Origin: Catellatospora paridis
Lineage (GTDB): Bacteria; Actinomycetota; Actinomycetes; Mycobacteriales; Micromonosporaceae
Direction of reading: 5' to 3'
Assembly (NCBI RefSeq): GCF_009720365.1
Contig: NZ_ML769314.1
Location: 115,264-179,263 of the forward strand
DNA: 64,000 nucleotides
Shown here in pieces: positions 1-9,872 of this stretch; position 1 is the stretch's first letter, and every line of letters starts with the position of its first letter. The notes below the pieces were generated by a model. That model was not told the origin of the DNA. It worked only from the letters and a program-made list of their open reading frames with translations, and searched no databases. A program made the position numbers and the translations under genes.

Positions 1-1320
1 CAGCTGTCGGCGGTGCTGCTGGCCCGCGCCCGGGACTACGCCGACGACTATCGCCGGGTCACCCCGCTGGTGACCGCGGCGCAGCTCGACCCGGCCGCCG
101 CGGCGGGCTGGCTGCCGGAGTTCCTCGATGCGTCGCGGTCGTCCACGGTCCGGGTCGCGGCGGTGCTGGCGATGCGCGAGTCCGGACTGGCGCCCACCGC
201 GCAGGCCGCCGCGGCGCTGGCCGCGGGCTGGTCCGCCGATCCCGACGCGCTGCGCTGGACCACCCGCCGCGGCAGGCTGGCCGACCTGGTCGAGTACGCG
301 GCGGGCGGCGACGCGGGGCGCGACGCCGAGCTGCTCACCGCGATCGCGCGCGACGGCCAGGCGCAGGCGCGCCGCGACGTCGCGCAGACCCTGGCCGACC
401 GCGCCGCCGGGCAGCGCCTGCCGGTGGAGCTGCAGGCCCTGCTCTGCTCGTTCCTGGACGACCCGGAGGAGCGGGTGCGCCGCTGCGCGTACCGGGCCGT
501 GGTCGCCGACGACGCGCTGACCCGCCGCCAGGCCGACTGGCTGGCTGACGCGGTGGCGCGCGGGGCCCGCATGCGCCGCTCGGCGCTGGACGCGCTGATC
601 CGGGTCGGTGACCCGCGCTGGCGTGTGCACGCCGAGGATGCGCTGCGCCAGGGCTGGACGCCGCCGCGACTGCCCGGCGCGCTGGCCGAGCTCCCGCCGC
701 CGGACGAGTCCCTGCGGGGGGCGGTGCTGGGCCGGGTGGTCGCGCTGGCGACCACGATCGACGTGAACCGCTCGCCCAAGGCCACCGCCAAGGAGCAGCG
801 CGAACTCGTGGGACTGCTGCGGGTGCTGGGCGCCGCCGCCGACTCGGCGGTGGTCGGCACGCTGGCCCGGCACCTGGCCCAGATGACCTGGCCTGCCCGG
901 CTGTGGGTGGCCGAGTTCCTGGCCGAGGCGGGCCGCGGCGACCCCGAGGTGCTCGACGCGATCGGCGCGATGGCCAACGGTGAGGTCATCTACCTGCGGC
1001 TGCTGTGGCTGGCCGGGGGCGACGACGCGCCGCTGCGGGCCGCGATCGCGGTGGCCCCGCGCCGGGACGTGCTGGCCGCGGTCGCCGCGGCCGAGGTGTT
1101 CGGCGACGCCGACCCCGACGTGGCGGCCCGCCTGCGCGAGATCCGGGACAGCGACGCCGACGTCAAGGACCGGTTCGCGGCCGCGGGCGCGCTGTGGGAG
1201 CTGACCGGCGACCCGGCGGAGGCCGTGGCGACGGTCCGGGAGGCGCTGGACGCGCCGTGGCTGCGCACCCGGCAGCGCGCTCGGGAGCTGGCCGACCAGC
1301 TCGGACTTGAGCACGCCTGA
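1..1320 (+). CDS. HEAT-repeat-like protein, 5' end outside window
   Basis: The frame is open from base 1 to a TGA at 1318-1320, and no ribosome site precedes the first possible GTG at 13, so the gene almost certainly starts upstream. The visible part is about 439 residues, rich in Ala, Leu, Arg and Asp. It is built of recurring helix pairs such as CSFLDDPEERVRRCAYRAV and LREIRDSDADVKDRFAAAGA, which look like HEAT/armadillo repeats used as protein-binding scaffolds. There is no signal peptide in view and no catalytic motif. The following gene is about 180 bases away and is probably a separate unit. The molecular role is unknown. Confidence 0.75.
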   Translation, partial: QLSAVLLARARDYADDYRRVTPLVTAAQLDPAAAAGWLPEFLDASRSSTVRVAAVLAMRESGLAPTAQAAAALAAGWSADPDALRWTTRRGRLADLVEYAAGGDAGRDAELLTAIARDGQAQARRDVAQTLADRAAGQRLPVELQALLCSFLDDPEERVRRCAYRAVVADDALTRRQADWLADAVARGARMRRSALDALIRVGDPRWRVHAEDALRQGWTPPRLPGALAELPPPDESLRGAVLGRVVALATTIDVNRSPKATAKEQRELVGLLRVLGAAADSAVVGTLARHLAQMTWPARLWVAEFLAEAGRGDPEVLDAIGAMANGEVIYLRLLWLAGGDDAPLRAAIAVAPRRDVLAAVAAAEVFGDADPDVAARLREIRDSDADVKDRFAAAGALWELTGDPAEAVATVREALDAPWLRTRQRARELADQLGLEHA

Positions 1321-1501
1321 CCGGGAAAGCGCTCCATAGCACAGTTCCGACCCGCTGGCGTCCACTGAGGAGACATATGCATCTCGATTGTCGACGAATG
1401 GTTGCGATCTCGTAACCAGCGCTATGGTGCCGGTTCGGAAGCGCGCCATGTCAACGTCGCCAGTGCGCCCAGTGATCGGTCGAGCCACGGGAGTGTCCGC
1501 G

Positions 1502-3052
1502 ATGGACCAGCGCGACCAGGAAAACTACGCGGCCCAGGCGCTCGCCGTCTTCGAGGGATACGGCACGGCCGAGGCGATCGTCTACGGGCCCCGCCGGCTG
1601 ACCTACGCCGACCTGGCCACCGGGATCCGGGACATGGCCGCGACGCTGTACGAGCACGGCGTGCGCTCCTCCTCGGCGGTCGGCATCCTGGCCGGCAACC
1701 CGCCCGAGTCGATCCAGGTGCAGTTCGCCCTGCACCTGCTCGGCAGCCGCTCGGTGTGGCTGGCCCCGAACGCGCCCCCGCAGCTGTGCGCCGACTACCT
1801 GGCCCTGGCCGACGTCGACGCGTTCGCGTACGACGCGCGCACCCACGCCGCACTCGGCGAGCAGCTCGCGTCGGGGGCGGGCGACCTGTCGGTGTTCTGC
1901 TTCGGCGCTGGCGTGGGCATCGACCTGGCCGCGCCGCGGCGGCCCGGCGCGCCGCAGCTCGGCCTGCCGCCGTCGGTGCGCGAACCGCAGTCGCTGTTCC
2001 AGACCGGCGGCACCACCGGCCGGCCGAAGCTGGTGCACCACCGGCACGCCTTCTTCAAGGCGGTGCAGGCGGTTGCGGCCAGCTACCAGGTCACCGACGG
2101 CCGCCCGCTGCGGCACCTGGCCGTGGGCGGGTTCTGGCACTCCAGCCAGCAGGTCGCCGCGATGATCACGCTGTTCACCGGCGGGGTGCTGGTGCTGCAC
2201 GACCGGTTCGTCGCCGAGGACTTCCTGGCCACCCTGGAGCAGGAGCGCATCACCAGCGCCATCCTGCCGCCGCCGATGCTCTACCAGGTGCTCGACCACC
2301 CGCGGCTGGCCAAGACCGACACCGGCAGCCTGCTCACGCTGTCCTGCGCGGGCAGTGCCGCCGCGCCGACGCGCCTGGCAGAGGCCGTCGAGCGGTTCGG
2401 GCCGGTGCTCCGCCCGGTGTACGGCATGAGCGAGGCCACCTTCATCGCCGCATATCCGAACCTGGCCTACGACCCGGCGCATCCGGAGCGGCTCGGCTCG
2501 TGCGGGCGGCCCTACCCGGGGGTGCGGGTCGAGATCCGGGACGATCGCGGTGCGGTCACCCCGACCGGGGAGATCGGCGAGGTGTGGGTGTCGGCGGCGC
2601 TGATGACCGCCGGTTACTGGGGGCAGGCCGAGCTGACCAGCCGCACCATCGTGGACGGCTGGCTGCGTACGGGCGACCTGGGCCGCGTCGACGCCGACGG
2701 CTACCTGTTCCTGGTCGACCGCCGCAAGGACATGATCGTCACCGGCACGACGTCGACCAACGTCTACTCCCGCACGGTCGAGGACGCGCTGCTGCGCCAC
2801 CCGCAGGTGCGGGCCGCCGCGGTGATCGGGGTGCCGCACCAGAGCATGGGCGAAGCGGTCTACGCCTTCGTCGTCCCCGCCCCCGACGCCACCGTCACCG
2901 CTTCCCAACTGCGCGAATGGGCCGTCGCCGAACTCAACGAGCTCTGGGCCCCCTACGCCGTCGAGTTCATCCGCGAACTCCCGCTGACCGACGTGGGCAA
3001 GGTCGACAAAAAAGCCCTCCGCGCCCGCCGCGTAGCCGGCGCCACCGGCTGA
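1502..3052 (+). CDS. AMP-forming acyl/aryl ligase (ANL superfamily)
   Basis: A 516-aa adenylate-forming enzyme that would activate a carboxylic acid with ATP and pass it to CoA or a carrier protein. The P-loop-like A3 motif reads FQTGGTTGRPKLVHH (around residue 165), the A5-type motif VYGMSE lies near 305, the A8 hinge YLFLVDRRKDMIVTG near 405, and the A10 lysine is in LTDVGKVDKKAL at the end. I chose the ATG at 1502 because GGGAG lies 7 bases upstream and the protein then begins in line with its paralogue at 22193, which shares NYAA-AL--F-GYG. A longer in-frame ORF from 1388 is possible but its extension looks non-coding. The two ligases are clearly closer to each other than to the other ligases in the window. 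Substrate unknown. Confidence 0.9.
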   Translation: MDQRDQENYAAQALAVFEGYGTAEAIVYGPRRLTYADLATGIRDMAATLYEHGVRSSSAVGILAGNPPESIQVQFALHLLGSRSVWLAPNAPPQLCADYLALADVDAFAYDARTHAALGEQLASGAGDLSVFCFGAGVGIDLAAPRRPGAPQLGLPPSVREPQSLFQTGGTTGRPKLVHHRHAFFKAVQAVAASYQVTDGRPLRHLAVGGFWHSSQQVAAMITLFTGGVLVLHDRFVAEDFLATLEQERITSAILPPPMLYQVLDHPRLAKTDTGSLLTLSCAGSAAAPTRLAEAVERFGPVLRPVYGMSEATFIAAYPNLAYDPAHPERLGSCGRPYPGVRVEIRDDRGAVTPTGEIGEVWVSAALMTAGYWGQAELTSRTIVDGWLRTGDLGRVDADGYLFLVDRRKDMIVTGTTSTNVYSRTVEDALLRHPQVRAAAVIGVPHQSMGEAVYAFVVPAPDATVTASQLREWAVAELNELWAPYAVEFIRELPLTDVGKVDKKALRARRVAGATG

Positions 3053-3087
3053 AGGAAGGGGCGCAAGGCGCGAGCCGGGCGGTGGGG

Positions 3088-4266
3088 TCAGGGGAGAGTG
3101 GATTCGATGAGGTCGGCGGCCAGCGGGGCGCCGCCGTAGGTGCGGATCTCGGCTTGCAGGCGCGTCAGCGCTTCGGATACGCCATGGTCGGTGGTCAGGT
3201 TTTCGACGGCGGCGCGGAGCGCGTCGGCGGTCGGGGCGGTGGAGTCCAATGGGCGGCCGACGCCCAGCTCGGCCACGCGCAGCGCGTTGACCTCCTGCTC
3301 GGGAGTCTGCGGCACGGTCAGCATCGGCACCCCGGCCCGGATCGCCTCCAGGATGCCGCCCATACCGGCGTGCGTGACGAAGGCGGCCGCGTGCGCCAGC
3401 ACGTCCAGCTGCGGCACGGTCGCCGCCACGGTCACGTTGCCGGGCACGGGACCCAGCTCGGCGGGGTCGGTGCGCTCGCCCACGGCCAGCACGGCCTGCC
3501 AGCGCGTGCCGGCGAACGCCTCGACGCAGGTGCGGTAGAAGCCGGGCAGCCGGTTGTAGACCGTGCCGAGCGAGATCAGCACGACGGGCCGGTTCGGGTC
3601 GGCCGGCGCCCACCGCTGCTGGAACGGCCGCGGCCCGGTGCACGGCCCCACGAAGTGGCACCGCTCGCCGAACGTGTCCGCGCGGAACTGCATGAACCGC
3701 GGATACAGCAACAGCTGCGCCGAGGGCTGGAAGGCGCGGACCGCGTCGGGGTCGACGCCCTGGGCGGCCGCGTACGCGTCGAGCTGCGCCTGATGGTCGG
3801 GCATGCCGGGGCGGGGGGTGACGGTCAGCGCCAGGTGCCGGGCGATGGACCAGTGCTCGTTGGCGGCCTGGAAGCTCTGGAACTGCACCGCGGGCAGGCC
3901 GTCGCGGATCGCGATGAGCCGCCCGGCGAGGCTCTGCATGCCGAAGACCATGAGGTCGGGGCGGTCGTCGCGGAAGTACGGCGCGAGCTGCGGCAGGGTG
4001 GCGCGGGCCTCGCCGAGGAAACCCTCCCGCACGGTGGCGATGTAGTCGGCGCGGTCGGGCCGCCGCAGGTCGCGGTCGCTTTCCGCGGGCAGGCTCGAGG
4101 TGTACGGCACCACCAGCGCGCCGGTCGCCGCCACCGCCTCGGCGCGTGCCGCCACGGTGGCGTAGCCGACCCGGTGGCCGCGCCGGACCAGTTCCGCCAC
4201 GATCGGCAGGGTCGGGTAGACCTCGCCGACCGTCGGCGCGTTGACGAAAGCGATGTGTCGGCCCAT
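3088..4266 (-). CDS. UGT/MGT-family glycosyltransferase (GT1-like)
   Basis: A 392-aa GT-B fold glycosyltransferase that would move a sugar from a nucleotide donor onto a small lipophilic acceptor. The N-terminus MGRHIAFVNAPTVGEVYP is the acceptor-domain start typical of macrolide-type enzymes. The C-terminal donor site reads FVTHAGMGGILEA, then GVPMLTVPQTPEQEVNA, with the conserved His, Gly, Pro and Gln positions. Mid-protein VVLISLGTVYNRLPGFY matches the family 'SLGT' strand. A GTG six bases upstream is an alternative start. It is convergent with the ligase ending at 3052, and the GNAT gene lies 82 bases upstream in the same direction. It may glycosylate a metabolite or an incoming macrolide-like drug; which one cannot be told from sequence. 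Confidence 0.88.
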   Translation of the reverse strand: MGRHIAFVNAPTVGEVYPTLPIVAELVRRGHRVGYATVAARAEAVAATGALVVPYTSSLPAESDRDLRRPDRADYIATVREGFLGEARATLPQLAPYFRDDRPDLMVFGMQSLAGRLIAIRDGLPAVQFQSFQAANEHWSIARHLALTVTPRPGMPDHQAQLDAYAAAQGVDPDAVRAFQPSAQLLLYPRFMQFRADTFGERCHFVGPCTGPRPFQQRWAPADPNRPVVLISLGTVYNRLPGFYRTCVEAFAGTRWQAVLAVGERTDPAELGPVPGNVTVAATVPQLDVLAHAAAFVTHAGMGGILEAIRAGVPMLTVPQTPEQEVNALRVAELGVGRPLDSTAPTADALRAAVENLTTDHGVSEALTRLQAEIRTYGGAPLAADLIESTLP

Positions 4267-4348
4267 CCGCACAGCGTCGGGGCGGCGGCAGGTCCGCTCA
4301 AGCGACCATCGGACCGTCTACTGTGGCGTAACGGTCGATGGACGTCGA

Positions 4349-4957
4349 TCAGACCTTGAGGCCGAGGTAGGTCAGCGGGCCGGGGTCGGGCACGTCGACG
4401 ACGTGCATGCCGATCCGGTCGTAGAAGGCCCGCGCGGCGGTGTTCTCGGTGGCCATGCCCAGATGCACCGCGGGCACGCCGGCCTCCTGCAGGGCCAGCA
4501 CGAGCCGGCCGATCAGGGCACGGCCGTGGCCCTGCCGCTGGTGCTCGGGCAGCAGGTCGATGTGCAGGTGCGCCGGGTATGCCGCGAGCGCGGGCACCAC
4601 CATGCGCTCCGGCCGGTGCAGCAGGTGCCGCATGACCTCGTCGCCGTCGCGGGGCTCCGCGCCGTCCAGCGGCGGGTAGCGGTCGGCCACCAGCGGCAGC
4701 CACTCGTGCCGGAACCGTTCCGCGAACGCCTCGGTGTCCCCGGCGGCCAGCACGTATCCGACGGCGTGGTCGTCGGCGTCGGCCAGCACGAAGGCGAACT
4801 GCGGCTCCAGGTGGGCGTACGGGAGGGCGAAGATCTCCGGGAGGATGCCCGGGTCGCGGTAGTGCGGCCGGGCGTCGCCGCCGTGGTGCGCGGTGCGGAT
4901 GCAGATGTCGTACACCGCGTCGTGGTCGCTCGGCCGGTACGGACGGATGATCGTCAT
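4349..4957 (-). CDS. GNAT-family N-acetyltransferase
   Basis: A 202-aa GNAT-fold acyltransferase. The start MTIIRPYRPSDHDAVYDIC is the classic beginning of this fold and was preferred over a longer in-frame ATG at 5014. The acetyl-CoA pyrophosphate loop is visible as LLPEHQRQGHGRALIGRLV at about residues 137-155, followed by the ENTAARAFYDRIGM helix that closes the fold. The protein is slightly longer than a minimal GNAT, with an extra acidic segment around residues 75-110. Some relatives resemble the C-terminal acetyltransferase of human O-GlcNAcase, but the substrate here is unknown. It may be co-transcribed with the glycosyltransferase downstream. Confidence 0.85.
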   Translation of the reverse strand: MTIIRPYRPSDHDAVYDICIRTAHHGGDARPHYRDPGILPEIFALPYAHLEPQFAFVLADADDHAVGYVLAAGDTEAFAERFRHEWLPLVADRYPPLDGAEPRDGDEVMRHLLHRPERMVVPALAAYPAHLHIDLLPEHQRQGHGRALIGRLVLALQEAGVPAVHLGMATENTAARAFYDRIGMHVVDVPDPGPLTYLGLKV

Positions 4958-5045
4958 GCGTGGCAGAGTACCTGGAAGCGCTCCCACGTGCGCCCCCGTC
5001 GATCGCCTTCGCACAGGCCGGGGTCCGATGTAGCAGAGTGCAGGT

Positions 5046-6425
5046 ATGACCGCACGCCCCGAGGACTACGCGCCCGCGCTCGATCACGCCGTCGCCCATA
5101 CCCTCGCCTGGCTGGCCTCGCTGCCGGACCGCCCGGTGCGGCCCCGCGCCGACGCCGACGAGCTGGCGGCCGCGTTCGGCGGCCCGATGCCCGACGGTCC
5201 CACCGACGCGGCAGAGGTCGTCGACCAGCTCGCGCGCCAGGCCGAGCCCGGCCTGATGGCGATGCCGTCGGGACGCTTCTTCGGCTGGGTCATCGGCGGC
5301 ACGCTGCCCGCCGCGCTCGCCGCCGACTGGCTGGTCAGCGCCTGGGACCAGAACGCCACGCTGCGGTACGCCACGCCCGCCGTCGCCGCGATCGAGGAAG
5401 CCGCCGCGGCCTGGGTGCTCGACCTGCTGGGCCTGCCCGGCCACGCCGACGTCGGGTTCGTCACCGGCGCGACCATGGCCAACTTCACCGGCCTGGCCGC
5501 CGGGCGCCAGCACGTGCTCGCCGAGGCCGGCTGGGACCTCGACACGCTGGGCCTGACCGGCGCGCCCCGGGTGCGCGTCATCGCCGGCGCGGAACGCCAT
5601 GCGACCGTCGACCAGGCACTGCGCTACCTCGGCCTGGGCGCGCCGACCCCGGTCCCCGCCGACGGCCAGGGCCGCATCCGCCTCGACGCGCTCGCCGAGG
5701 AGCTGGCCCGCGGCCCCGGGCCGACCATCCTGTGCCTCCAGGCGGGCAACATCCACTCCGGGGCGTACGACGACGTCGGCGCGGCCTGCGCGCTCGCCCG
5801 GCAGCACGGCGCATGGGTGCACGTGGACGGCGCGTTCGGGCTCTGGGCGGCCGCCGCCCCGGCCACCAGGCACCTGCTCGCCGGGCACGAGCTGGCCGAC
5901 TCCTGGGCCACCGACGCGCACAAGACCCTCAACGTGCCCTACGACTGCGGCATCGTCGCGGTCGCGCACCCCGCCGCGCTGCGAGCCGCCATGGGCACGC
6001 AGGCCAGCTACCTGGTACGGGCCGAAGCCGGTCCCGCCGACCCGCAGGACAAGGTGCCCGAGCTGTCCCGCCGCGCGCGCAGCGTGCCGGTGTGGGCGGC
6101 GCTGCGCTCGCTCGGCCGCACCGGCGTCGCCGACCTGGTCGAGCGGCTCACCCGGCACGCCCGCGCGCTGGCCGACGGCATCGGCGCGATCGAGGGCGCG
6201 ACCATCCTCAACGACGTCGTGTTCACGCAGGTCTGCGCCGCCTTCGAAGACGACGCCCGGACGCGGGAGGTGACCGCGCGCCTGTTGGCCGAGGGCACCG
6301 CCTGGATGTCGGGCTCCCGCTGGCAGGGCCGTGACGTGCTGCGGGTGTCGGTGAGCAACTGGTCCACCGACGACGCCGACGTGGCCGCGTCCGTCGCCGC
6401 CGTACGCCGCGCCGCCGCCCGATGA
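5046..6425 (+). CDS. PLP-dependent group II amino acid decarboxylase
   Basis: A 459-aa pyridoxal-phosphate enzyme of the aromatic-L-amino-acid/diaminobutyrate decarboxylase type. The Schiff-base lysine is K293 in TDAHKTLNVPYDCG. The PLP-nitrogen aspartate is in WVHVDGAFGLW, and NIHSGAYDDVG supplies the preceding loop. Length and order fit the Pfam pyridoxal_deC family. It removes CO2 from an amino acid, but aromatic versus acidic substrate cannot be read from motifs. The ATG at 5046 sits close to the divergent GNAT gene. Its stop overlaps the next start by ATGA, so the two are translationally coupled. Confidence 0.88.
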   Translation: MTARPEDYAPALDHAVAHTLAWLASLPDRPVRPRADADELAAAFGGPMPDGPTDAAEVVDQLARQAEPGLMAMPSGRFFGWVIGGTLPAALAADWLVSAWDQNATLRYATPAVAAIEEAAAAWVLDLLGLPGHADVGFVTGATMANFTGLAAGRQHVLAEAGWDLDTLGLTGAPRVRVIAGAERHATVDQALRYLGLGAPTPVPADGQGRIRLDALAEELARGPGPTILCLQAGNIHSGAYDDVGAACALARQHGAWVHVDGAFGLWAAAAPATRHLLAGHELADSWATDAHKTLNVPYDCGIVAVAHPAALRAAMGTQASYLVRAEAGPADPQDKVPELSRRARSVPVWAALRSLGRTGVADLVERLTRHARALADGIGAIEGATILNDVVFTQVCAAFEDDARTREVTARLLAEGTAWMSGSRWQGRDVLRVSVSNWSTDDADVAASVAAVRRAAAR

Positions 6426-7408
6426 GTGCTCCCGCCGTGCCACCCGCGCACGAGGCCGACAACCGCGCAGGCCCGGTCACCCCCGCCTGGACGCCCGAAC
6501 ACGAGGTCGACGTCGCGCAGGCGGCCGCGCTGCTCGCCGAGCAGTTCCCGGCGCTGCGCGCGGCTCCCGTGACGCTGCTCGCCACCGGCTGGGACAACAC
6601 CGTGCACCTGGTCGGCGGCGAGTGGGTGTTCCGGTTCCCGCGCCGTGCCGTCGCCCTGCGGCTGCTGGCCCACGAGACGGCGGTGCTGCCCCGGCTCGTC
6701 GGGAGGCTGCCGCTGCCGATCCCGGTCCCCGAGCTGATCGGCGTGCCGTCTGCCCGCTTCCCGTGGCCTTTCTGGGGTGCCCGCCTGGTGCCGGGGGTGG
6801 AACTGGCCGACACCGGCCTGCCCGACGACCGGCGCACCCGCGCTGCCGCGGACCTGGGTGGCTTTCTCCGCGCACTGCACGACCCCGCCCTGGCCGCGCT
6901 GGTCATGGGCGACAGCGATCCGGCGGCGGTGTTGCCGCACGATCCGATGCGGCGCGGGGACCCCGCTGTGCGAGGGCCGCAGGCGCGGGAATGGCTGGCC
7001 GGGCTCGCCGCGTCGGGTCTGTGGCAGCCCGACTCGGCCGTGTTCGGGCTGCTCGACGAGGCGGAGCCGCTCGGCCCGGCAGACGGCCCGCCGGTGCTGG
7101 TCCACGGCGACCTGCACCAGCGGCACCTGCTGCTCGGCGACGACGGGCGGGCCACGGGCGTCATCGACTGGGGCGACGTCTGCCTGGCCGACCCGGCCGT
7201 GGACCTGTCCCTGGCCTACAGCGGCTTCACCGGCCCCGCCCGAGCCGCCCTGCTCGATGCCTACGGCCCCGTCCCGCCCGAGCGCGCGGCGCGGGCGCGG
7301 GTACTGGCCGTCAACATCAGCGCCGTGCTGGCCGAGTACGCCCACGCCGAGGGCCGTGCCGCCCTGCTGCGCGAGGCGCTGGCGGGAGTCTCCCGCGCGG
7401 CCCGCTGA
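6422..7408 (+). CDS. Aminoglycoside phosphotransferase-family kinase
   Basis: A 328-aa protein of the APH/choline-kinase fold. The catalytic loop reads LVHGDLHQRHLLL and the metal-binding loop GVIDWGDVCLADPAVDLSLAY, with all the expected Asp and His residues. The N-lobe has the hydrophobic strand GEWVFRFPRRAVALRLLAHE in place of the usual Lys-containing strand. Such genes in actinobacteria phosphorylate sugars, amino alcohols or drugs. The four-base ATGA overlap with the decarboxylase suggests the pair acts on related substrates, possibly an amine made by the decarboxylase. That link is inference. Confidence 0.85.
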   Translation: MSAPAVPPAHEADNRAGPVTPAWTPEHEVDVAQAAALLAEQFPALRAAPVTLLATGWDNTVHLVGGEWVFRFPRRAVALRLLAHETAVLPRLVGRLPLPIPVPELIGVPSARFPWPFWGARLVPGVELADTGLPDDRRTRAAADLGGFLRALHDPALAALVMGDSDPAAVLPHDPMRRGDPAVRGPQAREWLAGLAASGLWQPDSAVFGLLDEAEPLGPADGPPVLVHGDLHQRHLLLGDDGRATGVIDWGDVCLADPAVDLSLAYSGFTGPARAALLDAYGPVPPERAARARVLAVNISAVLAEYAHAEGRAALLREALAGVSRAAR

Positions 7409-7486
7409 CCTGATCACGCCGTTTTCCGCGGCCGGCTGGTCGCTTGTGGGACGTGAACGCGGGTGGGTGCGGCCTAGACTGGGCCA

Positions 7487-8239
7487 ATGGCGATTCTGGG
7501 CATCGACATCGGCGGCTCCGGCATCAAAGGGGCCCCGGTGGACATCACCACCGGCACCCTGGTCGAGGAGCGGTTCCGAGTGGAGACACCGCAGCCGTCC
7601 GACGTGACCAGTGTGGTGGCCGCGGTCGCCGAGGTGGTCGCCCACTTCGACGCCACCGAGCGGATCGGGGTCACCTTCCCCGGCGTCGTGCTCGGCGGGG
7701 TGACCCGCACCGCCGCCAACGTGGACAAGTCCTGGCTGGGCGCCCCCGCCCGCGACCTGTTCAGCCAGGCCGTCGGCGCACCGGTGACCGTGCTCAACGA
7801 CGCCGACGCGGCCGGTGTCGCCGAGATGACCTTCGGCGCGGGCCGCGGCCGCAAGGGCGTCACGATCATGCTCACCCTGGGCACCGGCATCGGCAGCGCG
7901 ATCTTCATCGACGAGAGGCTGGTGCCGAACACCGAGTTCGGACACCTCAAGATCAAAGGTGAGGACGCCGAGGAACGGGCGTCGGCGCACGCGCGCGAGG
8001 TGGACAAGCTCGGCTGGAGCAAGTGGGCCAAGCACGTCGAGGAATACCTGCGCGAGATGGAGAACCTGTTCAACCCCGACCTGTTCATCATCGGCGGCGG
8101 CATCAGCAAGAAGTCCGAGAAGTTCCTGCCGCTGATCGACATCCGCACCCCGGCGGTGCCCGCGGTCCTGCTCAACGAGGCCGGCATCGTCGGCGCGGCG
8201 CTCGCCGCGGCCGGAGCCGAGTTCGCCGGAGGGGCATAG
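7487..8239 (+). CDS. ppgK: Polyphosphate glucokinase
   Basis: A 250-aa ROK-family kinase that phosphorylates glucose with polyphosphate or ATP to give glucose-6-phosphate in the cytosol. The first phosphate loop is [15 protein letters not shown] at residues 4-18. The sugar-binding aspartate lies in [13 protein letters not shown], the second phosphate loop is [10 protein letters not shown], and [10 protein letters not shown] is the family signature that replaces the zinc motif of other ROK proteins. Length matches mycobacterial and Micromonosporaceae PpgK. The start is the ATG after a purine-poor leader. It stands alone between the APH kinase gene and two small membrane-protein genes. Confidence 0.95.
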   Translation: MAILGIDIGGSGIKGAPVDITTGTLVEERFRVETPQPSDVTSVVAAVAEVVAHFDATERIGVTFPGVVLGGVTRTAANVDKSWLGAPARDLFSQAVGAPVTVLNDADAAGVAEMTFGAGRGRKGVTIMLTLGTGIGSAIFIDERLVPNTEFGHLKIKGEDAEERASAHAREVDKLGWSKWAKHVEEYLREMENLFNPDLFIIGGGISKKSEKFLPLIDIRTPAVPAVLLNEAGIVGAALAAAGAEFAGGA

Positions 8240-8298
8240 CACCCACCGAGTGGACCGCAGGCGGGCATGAAGACCCGGACGGGAAGGAGCGGCTGCGC

Positions 8299-8421
8299 AT
8301 GCGCATCGGAAACACGGAGATCAGACCGGTCGGCGGGGCGTGGGGCTGCCTCGCCATGATCGCGGTCTCGATCCTGCTCTCGGTGATCTGCACGATCGGG
8401 CTCAACCTGATCGGCCGGTGA
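8299..8421 (+). CDS. Small single-span membrane protein (40 aa)
   Basis: A 40-aa ORF with an excellent ribosome site (GGAAGGAG, about 9 bases before the ATG). After a short polar head with IRPVGG, residues about 15-37 form one hydrophobic segment, [20 protein letters not shown], ending in GR. It resembles the many short conserved membrane proteins of Micromonosporaceae. It lies in the gap between ppgK and a second small membrane protein on the same strand. Function unknown. It is not a fragment of a longer gene, because the upstream part of this frame is the ppgK shadow. Confidence 0.6.
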   Translation: MRIGNTEIRPVGGAWGCLAMIAVSILLSVICTIGLNLIGR

Positions 8422-8515
8422 CCGGAGTGCGGATAACCAGGCGCGCCAGGCCATCGCCGTTGGACAATGTGCGCAGCACCGGCGCGCTGCCGCCGGTCCG
8501 GACCGAGGAGGGGCC

Positions 8516-8914
8516 GTGGCCTTTCAGGACCGCTTCACCCTGCGCAACATGTACCTCTACCTGGTCTGCCTGATCACCCTCGTGATCTCGATCTTCGCCG
8601 CGGTGAACCTGGTCCGCAGCACCGTCGAGCTGCTCTACCCCGACCCCGGCTACTACGGCTACGTGCCCCGCTGCGCCGAGAGCAAGCCCGGTCAGGCATG
8701 CACGCCCGCCGAGGAGGCGGCGTTCGCCGTGGAGCAGAAACGCATCGAGAAGCTGACCCGCGACTCGCAGCGCCGCCAGGCGGTGCTGAGCATCGTCGGC
8801 TCGGCCACCACACTGGCCATCGCGGTGCCGGTCTACATCTACCACTGGCGGCGTATCCAGACCGAGCTGCCGCCGCGGGTTCCGGCCACGACGGGTGAGC
8901 CGCCGACGGCGTGA
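8516..8914 (+). CDS. Small two-span membrane protein
   Basis: A 132-aa protein starting at a GTG with GAGGAGGGG just upstream. Hydrophobic segments lie at about residues 12-33 ([20 protein letters not shown]) and 86-108 ([20 protein letters not shown]). Between them is a loop with two cysteines ([19 protein letters not shown]) that probably faces outside and could be disulfide-linked. This loop and the DUF5671-like two-helix layout occur in actinobacterial membrane proteins of unknown role. The short C-terminal tail is proline-rich. Probably independent of the RHS gene downstream, from which nearly 1 kb separates it. Confidence 0.7.
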   Translation: MAFQDRFTLRNMYLYLVCLITLVISIFAAVNLVRSTVELLYPDPGYYGYVPRCAESKPGQACTPAEEAAFAVEQKRIEKLTRDSQRRQAVLSIVGSATTLAIAVPVYIYHWRRIQTELPPRVPATTGEPPTA

Positions 8915-9872
8915 CCGGAGCACGGTCGGCAACTCATGCAGGCAGCAGTAGCACGGTTGCGGCCGGGCGGCTGACATCTTCCCGCCCGCGCCGAACGCCG
9001 GATCGACGCGTAGCCCAAAGGAGCCTGTTGATCCGCATTGTCGGTTAGGGCGTTGTTTCCGGTCGGTGTTCGGCATCTCGATTGCCTGATTCGGCCGCGG
9101 TTCGACATGCAGTTCACCTCGACGCATGGCAAACCTTCGCGCACTGGATCGTCGCCGCTATGGCATGGAAGCGCCGTGGTAGTCGGTAATAACGATCGAA
9201 TAACGAAGACAACCATCGCTGCGTCTCAAGCCTGCGAAGCGTCAGTGACGGTCAGTGACGGAGTTGCCATAAGGGGGACCGCCTGTGCGGCGGCTGCCGC
9301 CTCTGCGGCCAGCTGCTTGTTCGTACGGTGCGGGGAGCTGTCTTCGAACTTCCTGCGGTGAGCGTCCATGGGTCTCGGGTTCGGTGATACCGACCGCATG
9401 TCGGAGCGATGTGGACCGCGAGTGACGATCGTCCCGCCGCCTTACGTGTTATCGCCGCGACCTCCGACTGCACGGGGGTCAGCGAGACGATCCGCGCTTA
9501 GGTAGCGTGCGGCGCGCCGGATCTTTCCGGTAGAACCGCTTCGGAGGACGGGGGTCCTATGCGGATCGATGCTGCCTGTGCGCACGTCGAGGCGATGTCA
9601 TGGTCCGTTCGCGCGGCGACGCCGACCAGGTCGGCCGTCATTGCGCGGTCGCAAAGTGTGTCAGGCGGATTCTGCCGCCGACCAGGGGCCACTCCCACGC
9701 GAATCCCATCGCGGTAAGTGGAGCCGAGGCCCGTCCGGGTCTGGTTCCACCGACTCCGTGCCCCTGAATCCTGCGGTTCGCAGCGCATCCGTTCCACACA
9801 CGAGAGAGCGACGGTCGGCCGTATTCACGGCCGCCGCAGCTCATCCATGCACGCCCTTACGGAGGGGATCAC
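8915..9872. other. Long non-coding interval before the RHS gene
   Basis: No convincing gene was found here. Short ORFs exist on both strands (for example 9038-9361) but lack ribosome sites, family resemblance and the GC codon bias of the neighbours. The stretch is less GC-rich than its surroundings. It contains a tandem 10-base repeat, GTCAGTGACG twice at 9241-9260, and the A/T-rich TAATAACGATCGAATAACG near 9186. It presumably holds the promoter of the RHS gene, whose ribosome site GGAGGGG precedes the GTG at 9873. Confidence 0.5.

Noticed and set aside
3825-6443. 872-aa minus ORF over the decarboxylase and GNAT genes
   Set aside because: It crosses three real genes with recognisable catalytic motifs in other frames; no family resemblance.
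9038-9361. 107-aa ORF before the RHS gene
   Set aside because: No ribosome site, mixed composition and no resemblance to any family; left as non-coding.
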